A stretch of DNA of 64,000 nt, taken from contig NZ_JAHCVK010000002.1 of assembly GCF_018476905.1 (NCBI RefSeq), positions 1 through 64,000 of the forward strand, given 5' to 3'. The position numbers and the translations under genes were made by a program. The notes under the pieces are model-generated. The model did no database searches and was not told the origin of the DNA. It was given only the letters and a program-made list of their open reading frames with translations. Source of the DNA: Geomobilimonas luticola. Lineage in GTDB: Bacteria; Desulfobacterota; Desulfuromonadia; Geobacterales; Geobacteraceae. Each line of letters starts with the position of its first letter. The stretch's first letter is position 1. Below are positions 15,691-22,860 of this stretch, piece after piece.

Positions 15691-17820
15691 GTGATCGCCC
15701 CTATACGATTCGTCCAGATGCTTTTGTTGGCGGCACTCCTGGTGATGGTGACAGCGCTCCCTCTCCGTGCGGAGAATGCAACGGACGCAGAGCGGGAAGC
15801 CGTTACCGAGAATGTGCTCTTGCCGGAAGATGACGGTGAGGAGATCGAACCGGTATCACCGGAAACGTCGCTCCCGGAGAGAAGCAAGGTGGAAACCCAT
15901 ACCATCGTGGGTGCCGCTGCAGGTTACCGTTTTTTCAGCATCGACGAAGACGGAGGTCGGGCGGCCCAGTATGAGTACCTCCATTCCAGTCCCCTGTTCA
16001 ATGCTGGCATAAATTCCCTGGGGATGGACCACAAGTTTGTCCTGGAGGGGATGTACCTGAATGAGAACGATTATCACGGCGATCTCTATTATGATTACAA
16101 AGGTGCTTACCGGTTGCATCTGCGTACCGAATCGCTCTTTCACAACCTGATTGCGGAGCGGTTCTTTGCCCCCGATATCCCCAATCTTTTCGGTGCGGAC
16201 TACGTTGCACGGGATCTGGCCTCTGACGCCCGTTACGGGCTCAGTGCCGAACAGAACCTGGCGGAGTTCCGGTACAAGCTGAACGATTACCCGGTGCACC
16301 TGAATCTCGATTACTGGCGTCTCGTCAAGAGCGGAAGTTCCCAGCTCATTTTTGCCGACCATGCATTCGAGCCGCTGGGGGTCGTCAACACCGTCACAGC
16401 AACATCACGGGCGGTCGAACGGGTGACCCACGAAGGGAACCTTGGGGTGGACGCTCACCTGGGACCGGTGGACATCATTTACGGATTCAAGATACGGCAA
16501 TTCGGCAACCGGTCCGAAACCCCCCGGGATTTCTATATAGCGCGGCCGGTGTCCGACAACGAGTTCATTCCCCGCCTCGGCGGTTACCAGCAGCACAACG
16601 ACGAGCCGGATAGCCGCTACTATGCCCATACCGTCAAACTCCACACCTCACTGACCGGGGGGATCGTCGGCGCGGCTTCCTACACCTTCGGCAAGCGCGA
16701 AAACCGTTCCTCCCTCACCGACATCGGGGGGGCGAACCAGGCGAACGACACCCTGCAGAACGTGGCCGGCGATTTCGTCTACACCCCCTGCATGTGGTTC
16801 TCGGCAGCCCTGAAATACCGGCACCAGGAAGTCGACCGAAGCAGTCCGTCAGCCATAACCAGCCTTTTTGCCGATACGCCCGGTCATGTTCTGTCCGTCA
16901 GGCCTGCCATAGACATGAATCGGGATGTGGTCACGGCTACGTTCTCGGTGAGGCCAAACGCCCTGGTAACCTTCAAGGGCGAGTACAAGGGGGAGTTCAC
17001 CCAGCGTGAAAACCTTGAACCCTGGGTTCGACCGGGGATTGCGTCGTCTCTGGGGCTGCCGGAAAACACGGCGATCAACAGGGGGACGTTCACCGTGCTC
17101 GGTCGTCCCATCAAGGGGTTGCGGCTCAAGGCCCTCTACGGCTACACTTCGGTCAGCCATCCTGCCTATGGCCGCTCATTCGAGGAGAAGCATGAAGGTC
17201 AGCTGCTTGCCACTTACACGTACCTGGCCAGGGTGGGTGCGACTGCCTTCTACCGCATCGCGAAGGAAAACAACGAACAGGCAGCGATGACAACCCTTTC
17301 CCTGTTCGCCCCCTCGGTCACGTACGAACTGCCGCGCCACAAGCGGACGAACAATGCCACGGTCAGCGTGTGGGTTTCCCCGTTCGACCAACTCACGTTG
17401 TCGGCGAGCTACAGCCTGCTGCGGTGGAAAGCCGACCAGTCGGTGCTTTTCTCTGCGACGCAGCCGGGGAGTAATGGTGCGACTGCGTATACAAACCAGT
17501 CCCAGGTGTTCTCCCTCAATTCGGTCTATCGTTACAACGACAGGCTGGATCTTTCCCTGGCACTGCAACAGGTCCATTCCCGAGCGGATTTCGACCCGCT
17601 CTTTCTGGCGCTCAGCCCGACGGAGACCACCCTGGGCTTGCAGGACGGCAGCAAGGTCAAAACCACGGAAAGCTCGGTGTCCGCACGGGCGGACTACCAT
17701 CTCAGCAAGAACCTAACCTGTTCCGTCGACTATTCCTACCGTGATTACGACAACAGGTATGCATCCCTGTACGATGGTACGGTGCAGATCGTGACGGCCC
17801 AGGTGAGTGCAACATGGTGA
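15691..17820 (+). CDS. MtrB/PioB-like outer-membrane beta-barrel
   Basis: This exported protein of about 709 residues has a signal peptide (RFVQMLLLAALLVMVTALPLRA). Alternating aromatic/hydrophobic strands then run throughout, ending in VTAQVSATW with a C-terminal aromatic residue as barrels require. Motifs such as AGYRFF, YHGDLYYDYKGAYRLHL and VTFKGEYKG are typical of decaheme-associated MtrB/PioB porins. It sheaths the decaheme cytochrome to give a trans-outer-membrane electron conduit. The GTG at 15691 is chosen because AAGGAG lies 8 bp upstream. The N-terminal CXXC seen in Shewanella MtrB is absent, which is closer to PioB. No outer-surface MtrC-type cytochrome gene follows. Confidence 0.85.
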   Translation: MIAPIRFVQMLLLAALLVMVTALPLRAENATDAEREAVTENVLLPEDDGEEIEPVSPETSLPERSKVETHTIVGAAAGYRFFSIDEDGGRAAQYEYLHSSPLFNAGINSLGMDHKFVLEGMYLNENDYHGDLYYDYKGAYRLHLRTESLFHNLIAERFFAPDIPNLFGADYVARDLASDARYGLSAEQNLAEFRYKLNDYPVHLNLDYWRLVKSGSSQLIFADHAFEPLGVVNTVTATSRAVERVTHEGNLGVDAHLGPVDIIYGFKIRQFGNRSETPRDFYIARPVSDNEFIPRLGGYQQHNDEPDSRYYAHTVKLHTSLTGGIVGAASYTFGKRENRSSLTDIGGANQANDTLQNVAGDFVYTPCMWFSAALKYRHQEVDRSSPSAITSLFADTPGHVLSVRPAIDMNRDVVTATFSVRPNALVTFKGEYKGEFTQRENLEPWVRPGIASSLGLPENTAINRGTFTVLGRPIKGLRLKALYGYTSVSHPAYGRSFEEKHEGQLLATYTYLARVGATAFYRIAKENNEQAAMTTLSLFAPSVTYELPRHKRTNNATVSVWVSPFDQLTLSASYSLLRWKADQSVLFSATQPGSNGATAYTNQSQVFSLNSVYRYNDRLDLSLALQQVHSRADFDPLFLALSPTETTLGLQDGSKVKTTESSVSARADYHLSKNLTCSVDYSYRDYDNRYASLYDGTVQIVTAQVSATW

Positions 17821-18794
17821 GTAACGTTTTACACATGTCAGGGAAACTGGTGCGTATAGTGCTTGTCGCCGTGGTTCTGTGCATGGTGACGCTGCCTGCC
17901 CATGCCGCAGGCAAACTGGTGGCGGCGGTTCTGACCAGTGACCTTCCCCGCTACCGGGAAGCCCATCGTGCCTTCATCAAGGCCCTTGCCCTGAAAGGGT
18001 ATGACCAGAGCAACGTTGACATCATCCTGCAGAGTCCCAACCCCGATCCCATCTCGTGGTCGAACACGATCAGGAAATTCAACGCCATCGGTGCCGACCT
18101 CATTGTCACCTATGGAGCTCCGGCCACCCAGACCGCCATGCGGGAGGTGGAAGAGGCGCCGGTTCTCTTCGTGGACGTCTATGGGCCGATTGAGACCGGT
18201 GTTACCCGAAGCCTGACTACCACCGGCCGGAACATGACCGGTGTGAGCTCAAAGGTCCCGATGGTAACGCTCGTCAAAGCCGTCATGGATATCAAGCCGG
18301 TCAAGACCATGGGTGTGCTCTACAATTCACGGGAAGCCGGGTCAGTCGTGCAGCTGAAGGAGATCAAGCGGGTGGCTTCACAGCAGGGTTTTGCCGTTGT
18401 GGAAGCCAATGTCTCTTCCCATGCCGGGCTCGATGCGGCCCTGAATTCTTTCCTTTCCAAAGTTGACTGCATATACGTGGCCGAGAGTTCCCTCGCCTGC
18501 CGCAGCTTCGAGAAGATTGTCCATCGTGCGAACGAGTATAAGATCCCGGTTATCTCCCAGATGCCCGAGGCTTCCGACAAGGGGGCACTGGTGGCACTGG
18601 AGGTGAATCCCGCGGAACAGGGACAGATTGCCGGCGACTATGCGGCAAAAATCCTCGGTGGCAGGAAGGCGTCCCAGTTGCCAGTTCTTACGCCCAAAAA
18701 GGTCGATCTTGTCATCAATCTGCGGGCGGCCAGGGCGCTTGACCTTCACGTCCATTTCCAGGTTTTGAGCCTGGCGACCAAGATTCTGAAATAA
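17814..18794 (+). CDS. ABC-type substrate-binding protein (PF04392 group)
   Basis: This 326-residue exported protein has a signal peptide (VRIVLVAVVLCMVTLPAHA) and the two-lobed fold of the ABC_sub_bind family. Typical motifs are LVAAVLTSDLPRYREAHRAF near the start, DLIVTYGAPATQTA, MTGVSSKVP, GVLYNSREAGSV and VALEVNPAEQGQIAGDYAAKIL. Such proteins bind amino acids or other small ligands in the periplasm. The start overlaps the porin stop by 7 bp (AGGTGAG 7 bp upstream), so it is in the cytochrome operon. No permease or ATPase follows, so it may act as a sensor input or delivery protein for the cytochrome module. Confidence 0.8.
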   Translation: MVSNVLHMSGKLVRIVLVAVVLCMVTLPAHAAGKLVAAVLTSDLPRYREAHRAFIKALALKGYDQSNVDIILQSPNPDPISWSNTIRKFNAIGADLIVTYGAPATQTAMREVEEAPVLFVDVYGPIETGVTRSLTTTGRNMTGVSSKVPMVTLVKAVMDIKPVKTMGVLYNSREAGSVVQLKEIKRVASQQGFAVVEANVSSHAGLDAALNSFLSKVDCIYVAESSLACRSFEKIVHRANEYKIPVISQMPEASDKGALVALEVNPAEQGQIAGDYAAKILGGRKASQLPVLTPKKVDLVINLRAARALDLHVHFQVLSLATKILK

Positions 18795-18857
18795 TAGCTG
18801 CCCGCCGGGGGGGGCGACCTGCCCGGGAAGCCGGCAAAGAAGTGCGACGAGGAGTGG

Positions 18858-19241
18858 ATGGGGAAGATCCTGATAATTGACGATGATGAACTTTTCACCA
18901 AAGTACTGAGCGGTTATATTCATCAATACTATCCGCTTTTGCAGGTTGAAACCTGTACCAATCCGCTTCTTGCCTTGCCGGCCATGAAGAGGGGGGATCT
19001 GGCACTGTTGCTGGTGGATCTTGAGATGCCCTACCTGGACGGCAACAAGATTTTCAGGTTTGCAACCGAGGCGGGGATCGACAAAAACCGGATTGTCATC
19101 CTTTCCGGACGGGATGCGGAGTATCTCCATGAGCACTTCCCCATGGGGACCTGTCTCGCCGTGCTCAACAAGTATGAGGCCAAGCAGAAGGCTGTACTCG
19201 ACATGATTTTCAATTCCTTGCAGCGCAAGGCGGTAAGCTGA
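18858..19241 (+). CDS. Single-domain response regulator (CheY-like)
   Basis: This 127-residue protein is a bare receiver domain with acidic triad DDD (8-10), phosphoacceptor Asp in LLVDLEMPYLDG, switch Ser in ILSGRD and the conserved Lys in LNKYEAK. There is no output domain, so it signals through protein contacts or a phosphorelay. It lies 63 bp after the binding-protein gene on the same strand and may be cotranscribed. No cognate kinase is adjacent. The C-terminal half diverges from CheY, with the usual PxxxTA region replaced by RDAEYLHEHFP. Confidence 0.85.
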   Translation: MGKILIIDDDELFTKVLSGYIHQYYPLLQVETCTNPLLALPAMKRGDLALLLVDLEMPYLDGNKIFRFATEAGIDKNRIVILSGRDAEYLHEHFPMGTCLAVLNKYEAKQKAVLDMIFNSLQRKAVS

Positions 19242-19280
19242 GGCAGAACGATAGAGAGCGCGTCGGAACGAGGGTGAATA

Positions 19281-19673
19281 ATGGCAGCGAAGAAGATGGT
19301 GGTGACGTTTTATCGGCAGAATCATATTCGGCCGGATTGGCGGGTAGATTTTTCAGGTCATGGGTTTGACCTGTATTTCGTGGAACTGGCGGATGACCTG
19401 GCGCGGTTCGGCATCGAACTCTCCGTAGTCCACAACCACGACATAACGATCGACATCAACAGCTATGCCGACCTGTTGAACGCGGTGCGCATCTCCTCTC
19501 CCGCCGACGGGTTTGCCAGTATCTGCGTGGGGCATGTCATCGGCAAGAGTCCGAACCTGGATATTTACGAAGACATCAAGCGGGCGATCAACCGTCTCGC
19601 CTTTGCGCCCGAAACCATCGCGCCGGATGAGGAACATCGCCGGGTGTGCCACAACTGCGGGTGCGGCTGCTGA
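19281..19673 (+). CDS. Small hypothetical protein with a Cys-rich tail (CHNCGCGC)
   Basis: This 130-residue soluble protein is not assigned to a family. Residues 1-100 are mixed alpha/beta (MVVTFYRQNHIRPDWRVDFSGHGFD...). The last eight residues, CHNCGCGC, carry four cysteines and one histidine, a compact metal or Fe-S site or redox tail at the extreme C-terminus. The ATG has GAGGGTGA about 7 bp upstream. It is the last gene of the block that begins with the cytochrome and porin genes, 39 bp after the receiver. A link to extracellular electron transfer is positional only. Confidence 0.6.
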   Translation: MAAKKMVVTFYRQNHIRPDWRVDFSGHGFDLYFVELADDLARFGIELSVVHNHDITIDINSYADLLNAVRISSPADGFASICVGHVIGKSPNLDIYEDIKRAINRLAFAPETIAPDEEHRRVCHNCGCGC

Positions 19674-19683
19674 ACGCCGACTA

Positions 19684-20154
19684 CTATTCCACGGGGACGA
19701 TTTCAGCAGCTATGTCGTTGCCGGTAATGGTGAGGATCGCGAAACTTTTGGCGCTGCACGCTTCGGCAAAGCAGCCGGGGTTAACGAACAGAATCCCATC
19801 CCGTTCGTCGATGGAGGCCACGTGGGTGTGGCCGTAGAGAACAACGTGGGATTGTGCGCTGCGGGCTTCCAGTTGGAGTTGGGATAGCCCGCTTTTGACG
19901 TTATGGCGGTGGCCGTGGGTGATGAGAATGTTCCTGCGGGCAAACGACATGCAGAGTTCTTTCGGGGCAGTGGAGGTCAGGTCGCAGTTGCCGGCGACCT
20001 TGATCACGGGACTGCCCAGGGCGTGCTCCATCAGGACCGCATCATCAACGACATCTCCCAGATGGATGACATGGTCGGCCAGACCGGCCCGGTCGATGGC
20101 ACGTACCGCCAACGGGTAGTTGCCATGGGTGTCGGAAACAACGATAATTCGCAT
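19684..20154 (-). CDS. YfcE/MJ0936-type metallophosphoesterase
   Basis: This 156-residue calcineurin-like phosphoesterase has the metal motifs DTHG (residues 8-11), GDVVDD, GNCD, THGH and GHTH in order. YfcE-type enzymes hydrolyse phosphodiesters in vitro, and the physiological substrate is uncertain. The internal ATG at 20154 is chosen because it gives the canonical MRIIVVSDTHGN start; the longer frame adds 23 unrelated residues. It is convergent with the CHNCGCGC protein (stop codons 10 bp apart, no obvious terminator) and divergent from sppA, 103 bp away. Confidence 0.88.
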   Translation of the reverse strand: MRIIVVSDTHGNYPLAVRAIDRAGLADHVIHLGDVVDDAVLMEHALGSPVIKVAGNCDLTSTAPKELCMSFARRNILITHGHRHNVKSGLSQLQLEARSAQSHVVLYGHTHVASIDERDGILFVNPGCFAEACSAKSFAILTITGNDIAAEIVPVE

Positions 20155-20257
20155 GGGACAAGCATAGGCAAATGACGTTCTGCCGTCAAGGCGATTTGTC
20201 CGGGTCGGCACAGCTTGGTACATTCACCAGGCCTTCCCGGCGGAATGTGGAGTTCAC

Positions 20258-21151
20258 ATGAAAAATAAATGGCTGTGGCTGTGGATTGCCGTACCACTCT
20301 GCATGATTCTTCTCTTCACGGTCTCGGTATATGTCGCATCCGTGCTGTTGGGGGAGAAGGGGCGTTTTGTCACGGGCGGGGGGGTAGGGCTTCTGGAAGT
20401 CCGGGGACCCATCCTGGAATCCCAGGAAACCATCCGGCAGATCCGGGAGCTGAAAGAGGACGGCAACGTAAAGGCGGTGGTCTTGCGGGTCGAGTCTCCG
20501 GGGGGTGGAGTCGGCCCTTCCCAGGAGATCTACGAGGAGATAAAGAAGCTGGCAGGAAAGAAAAAGGTAGTGGTGTCCATGGGGAGCGTGGCGGCATCGG
20601 GGGGGTATTATATCGCCGCCCCGGCTTCGGTGATATACGCCAACCCGGGAACCATAACCGGCAGCATCGGTGTGCTCATGAAGTTCGCCACCATGGAAGG
20701 GCTCATGGGGAAGATCGGCGTGAAGGCCCATACCCTTAAAAGCGGCGAGTTCAAGGACGTCGGTTCGCCGGTCCGCCCCATGACCGACAAGGAGCGGGCG
20801 ATGCTGCAGGGGGTGATCGACAGCACCTACGGCCAGTTCGTCAAGGCGGTCGCCGAGGGGAGGAAGCTTCCGGTCGATGACGTCAAAACCCTCGCTGACG
20901 GCCGCATCTATACGGGAGAACAGGCGCATGCCCTGAAGCTCGTAGACAGGCTTGGCAATCTCGAAGACGCAGTCGCCGAGGCGGGGCGGTTGGCTGGCAT
21001 CAAGGGAGAACCGCAGCTCATCAGGCCGAGCAAGAAGAAAAAGCTGCTGCTGGATATGCTGGTGGAGGAAAGCGCAGGAAAGATCGGCAACCTGGTGACG
21101 AGAGAGAGCGGTTTCAGCGTCAATTACGAGCTGGACGGCTTTGTCAGATAG
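20258..21151 (+). CDS. sppA: Signal peptide peptidase SppA
   Basis: This 297-residue membrane protease of family S49 (single-unit, Bacillus length) has an N-terminal anchor at residues 5-31. Its Ser nucleophile is in GSVAASGGYY (S114), and the base Lys lies in the KSGEFKDVGS segment (161-170). The PGGGV loop is at 81-85. It degrades cleaved signal peptides in the inner membrane. The start is preceded by GGAATGTGGAG at moderate spacing. It is divergent from the phosphoesterase and followed 59 bp later by yhbY on the same strand. Confidence 0.93.
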   Translation: MKNKWLWLWIAVPLCMILLFTVSVYVASVLLGEKGRFVTGGGVGLLEVRGPILESQETIRQIRELKEDGNVKAVVLRVESPGGGVGPSQEIYEEIKKLAGKKKVVVSMGSVAASGGYYIAAPASVIYANPGTITGSIGVLMKFATMEGLMGKIGVKAHTLKSGEFKDVGSPVRPMTDKERAMLQGVIDSTYGQFVKAVAEGRKLPVDDVKTLADGRIYTGEQAHALKLVDRLGNLEDAVAEAGRLAGIKGEPQLIRPSKKKKLLLDMLVEESAGKIGNLVTRESGFSVNYELDGFVR

Positions 21152-21210
21152 CGTGTCCGACGCGAAGACAGCAAGTAGGAGTACCACAATTCAACGTGAA
21201 AGTGAGATGT

Positions 21211-21513
21211 ATGGAACTGACTGGTAAGCAGAAACGATTTCTTAGGGGGCTTGGGCATGGACTCAAGCCGGTTGTTACGGTTGGGAAAAACGAGGTGAAC
21301 GCCGCGCTCGTGCAGCAGACCGACGAGGCGTTGTCTACCCATGAGTTGGTCAAGATCAAGATTCTCGAAAGCTGTCTTCTGGACCGCCATGAGGTTGCGG
21401 ATGAACTGGCGGCCACGTGCGGCGCGCAGGTAGCCCAGGTTTTGGGGCGCACCGTCCTTCTCTATCGCCCGGCGACGGAACCGAAACTGGAACTTCCCAA
21501 GGGGAGAAAATAG
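21211..21513 (+). CDS. yhbY: YhbY-type CRM-domain RNA-binding protein
   Basis: This 100-residue single CRM domain has the GxxG loop KNEVNAALV/VGKNE, the starting LTGKQKRFLRGLGHGLKPVV and the ending VLGRTVLLYRP. YhbY binds pre-50S ribosomal particles and helps large-subunit assembly. The ATG at 21211 gives the family N-terminus; a GTG at 21196 is possible. A long perfect hairpin ends the transcript 40 bp downstream. Confidence 0.92.
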   Translation: MELTGKQKRFLRGLGHGLKPVVTVGKNEVNAALVQQTDEALSTHELVKIKILESCLLDRHEVADELAATCGAQVAQVLGRTVLLYRPATEPKLELPKGRK

Positions 21514-21552
21514 AAAGGTCTGATCGGCGTAATCTCTCCACTGAGACAGCTG

Positions 21553-21591
21553 AAACAGGAAGAGCCCGGCAAACCCGGGCTCTTCCTGTTT
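21553..21591. terminator. 17-bp perfect hairpin between convergent operons
   Basis: AAACAGGAAGAGCCCGG (21553-21569) and CCGGGCTCTTCCTGTTT (21575-21591) are fully complementary with loop CAAAC. It lies between the yhbY stop and the stop of the HAF lipoprotein on the other strand. The terminal AAA/TTT provides short U-tracts in both directions. Confidence 0.75.
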
Positions 21592-21613
21592 GAAGATCAT
21601 CAGCCTCTGGTTG

Positions 21614-22789
21614 TCAGGGGGAAGAGGGGACGGCCACGAAGGCCCGGTCTTGCGACATGCCGACCACGTAGCCTCCGCTGTTGATCCCGTATGCCTGGCT
21701 TGTCACTCCCTGGGCGAAGATGGCGTTTGAAAGGGGTGTCGCTACATTGAGGGCGTTGAGTGCATGCCAGAGGGAAGCCGTGGAAGCAGGGGAATCCATC
21801 CATCCCGCTATCCTGCTGGTATCGTTTATGGCTGAGGCGCTGCTCCTCGCCCCGGCAGGACCCATATCCTTCACGTTATAGCCGAAAAGGCCGCCAAGTA
21901 CCCCTTCGGTCCAGATGACGGCATGAACCTCGCCCGAAGCCGATTCTGATTCGCCGACGATCTGACCCGCCGCGTTCATGCCGAGGGCAACGCTGGTGAC
22001 GTGCCCGGAGAGGACGCCCAGTTCGGTCGGATTGCCCACGGTGCCGTTGGCTGCCACCTGCCAGACGACCCCCCGCATGCTTCCTCCGGAGTTCTCGGAT
22101 TCGCCGACGATCCTTGTGCCGTCTGCAGTGATGAAATAGGCTGCACTGGTGGTTCCACCCGATAGCCTCGGCAGCTCCAGCGGCGCGGATGTCACAGTGT
22201 TCCAGAGCACGGCAACGCTCTTTGCGGAGGCGTTCAGTGTCTCGCCGACTACTCTGCCGGTGGTGCTGATCTTGAAAGCGGCGCTGGGCCCCGTTGCGGC
22301 GAGCAGCTGCAGTTTCGTCGGGTTCTGGGAACCGGAAGGCCAGAAAACGGCGACGGTGTCGCTGTTGTCCGACGACTCGCCGACGGTTATCCCCGCCTCG
22401 TTGATCCCGTAGGCGGCACTGTAGGCATTGCCTCCCAGCGGGTTCAGTTCGATGGTGGGGGAGGGGGTGCCGTCTGCGGCCACGTTCCAGAGGACGGCCC
22501 GAAGCTCCTGGGTAGCACCGGTATCGGACATGCCGACCACCTGCCTGGTGCCGTTGATGTCCACCGCGGCACTGAACGTGGAGCCGGTTATCCCGGTTAT
22601 CTGTCTGGTGGTGAACGAGGCGAATCTAGTCGCATCGTTGGGAAACGCGTCCTCCGTGTTGGGGACGCCGTCACCGTCAAGATCTGTTGCAGTCGGCGTA
22701 GTGCTGCTGCCTCCTCCCCCGCCGCATCCGGCAAGGGCCAGCATGAGCACAACCAATAACCCGAGTACTATTCTGGTAAATTCTTTCAT
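21614..22789 (-). CDS. Lipoprotein with HAF-type extracellular repeats
   Basis: This 391-residue exported lipoprotein has lipobox LALAGC followed by a polyglycine linker. A calcium-binding thrombospondin type-3-like segment follows (DLDGDGVPNTEDAFPND). After it come about seven roughly 45-residue repeats of the form A-x-G-I-N-x-x-G-x-V-V-G-E-S...A-V-L-W (for example YGINEAGITVGESSDNS and LGMNAAGQIVGESESAS), the HAF-repeat family. These should fold as a beta-propeller or beta-solenoid on the cell surface. It is the last gene of the multicopper oxidase operon, 71 bp after the peroxidase. The internal ATG at 22789 is used because it starts the signal peptide. Function is unknown. Confidence 0.78.
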   Translation of the reverse strand: MKEFTRIVLGLLVVLMLALAGCGGGGGSSTTPTATDLDGDGVPNTEDAFPNDATRFASFTTRQITGITGSTFSAAVDINGTRQVVGMSDTGATQELRAVLWNVAADGTPSPTIELNPLGGNAYSAAYGINEAGITVGESSDNSDTVAVFWPSGSQNPTKLQLLAATGPSAAFKISTTGRVVGETLNASAKSVAVLWNTVTSAPLELPRLSGGTTSAAYFITADGTRIVGESENSGGSMRGVVWQVAANGTVGNPTELGVLSGHVTSVALGMNAAGQIVGESESASGEVHAVIWTEGVLGGLFGYNVKDMGPAGARSSASAINDTSRIAGWMDSPASTASLWHALNALNVATPLSNAIFAQGVTSQAYGINSGGYVVGMSQDRAFVAVPSSP

Positions 22790-22860
22790 AGCTTCATCTC
22801 CTTTTCCTTCAGAGTTACCTGACATAGTTCACTAATCAGTTGCATAATCATAACGACCGG

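Noticed and set aside
21900-22600. DNA-level tandem repeat in the HAF lipoprotein gene
   Set aside because: The repetition is at protein level (about 45-residue units) and diverged in DNA, so it is not listed as a nucleotide repeat.
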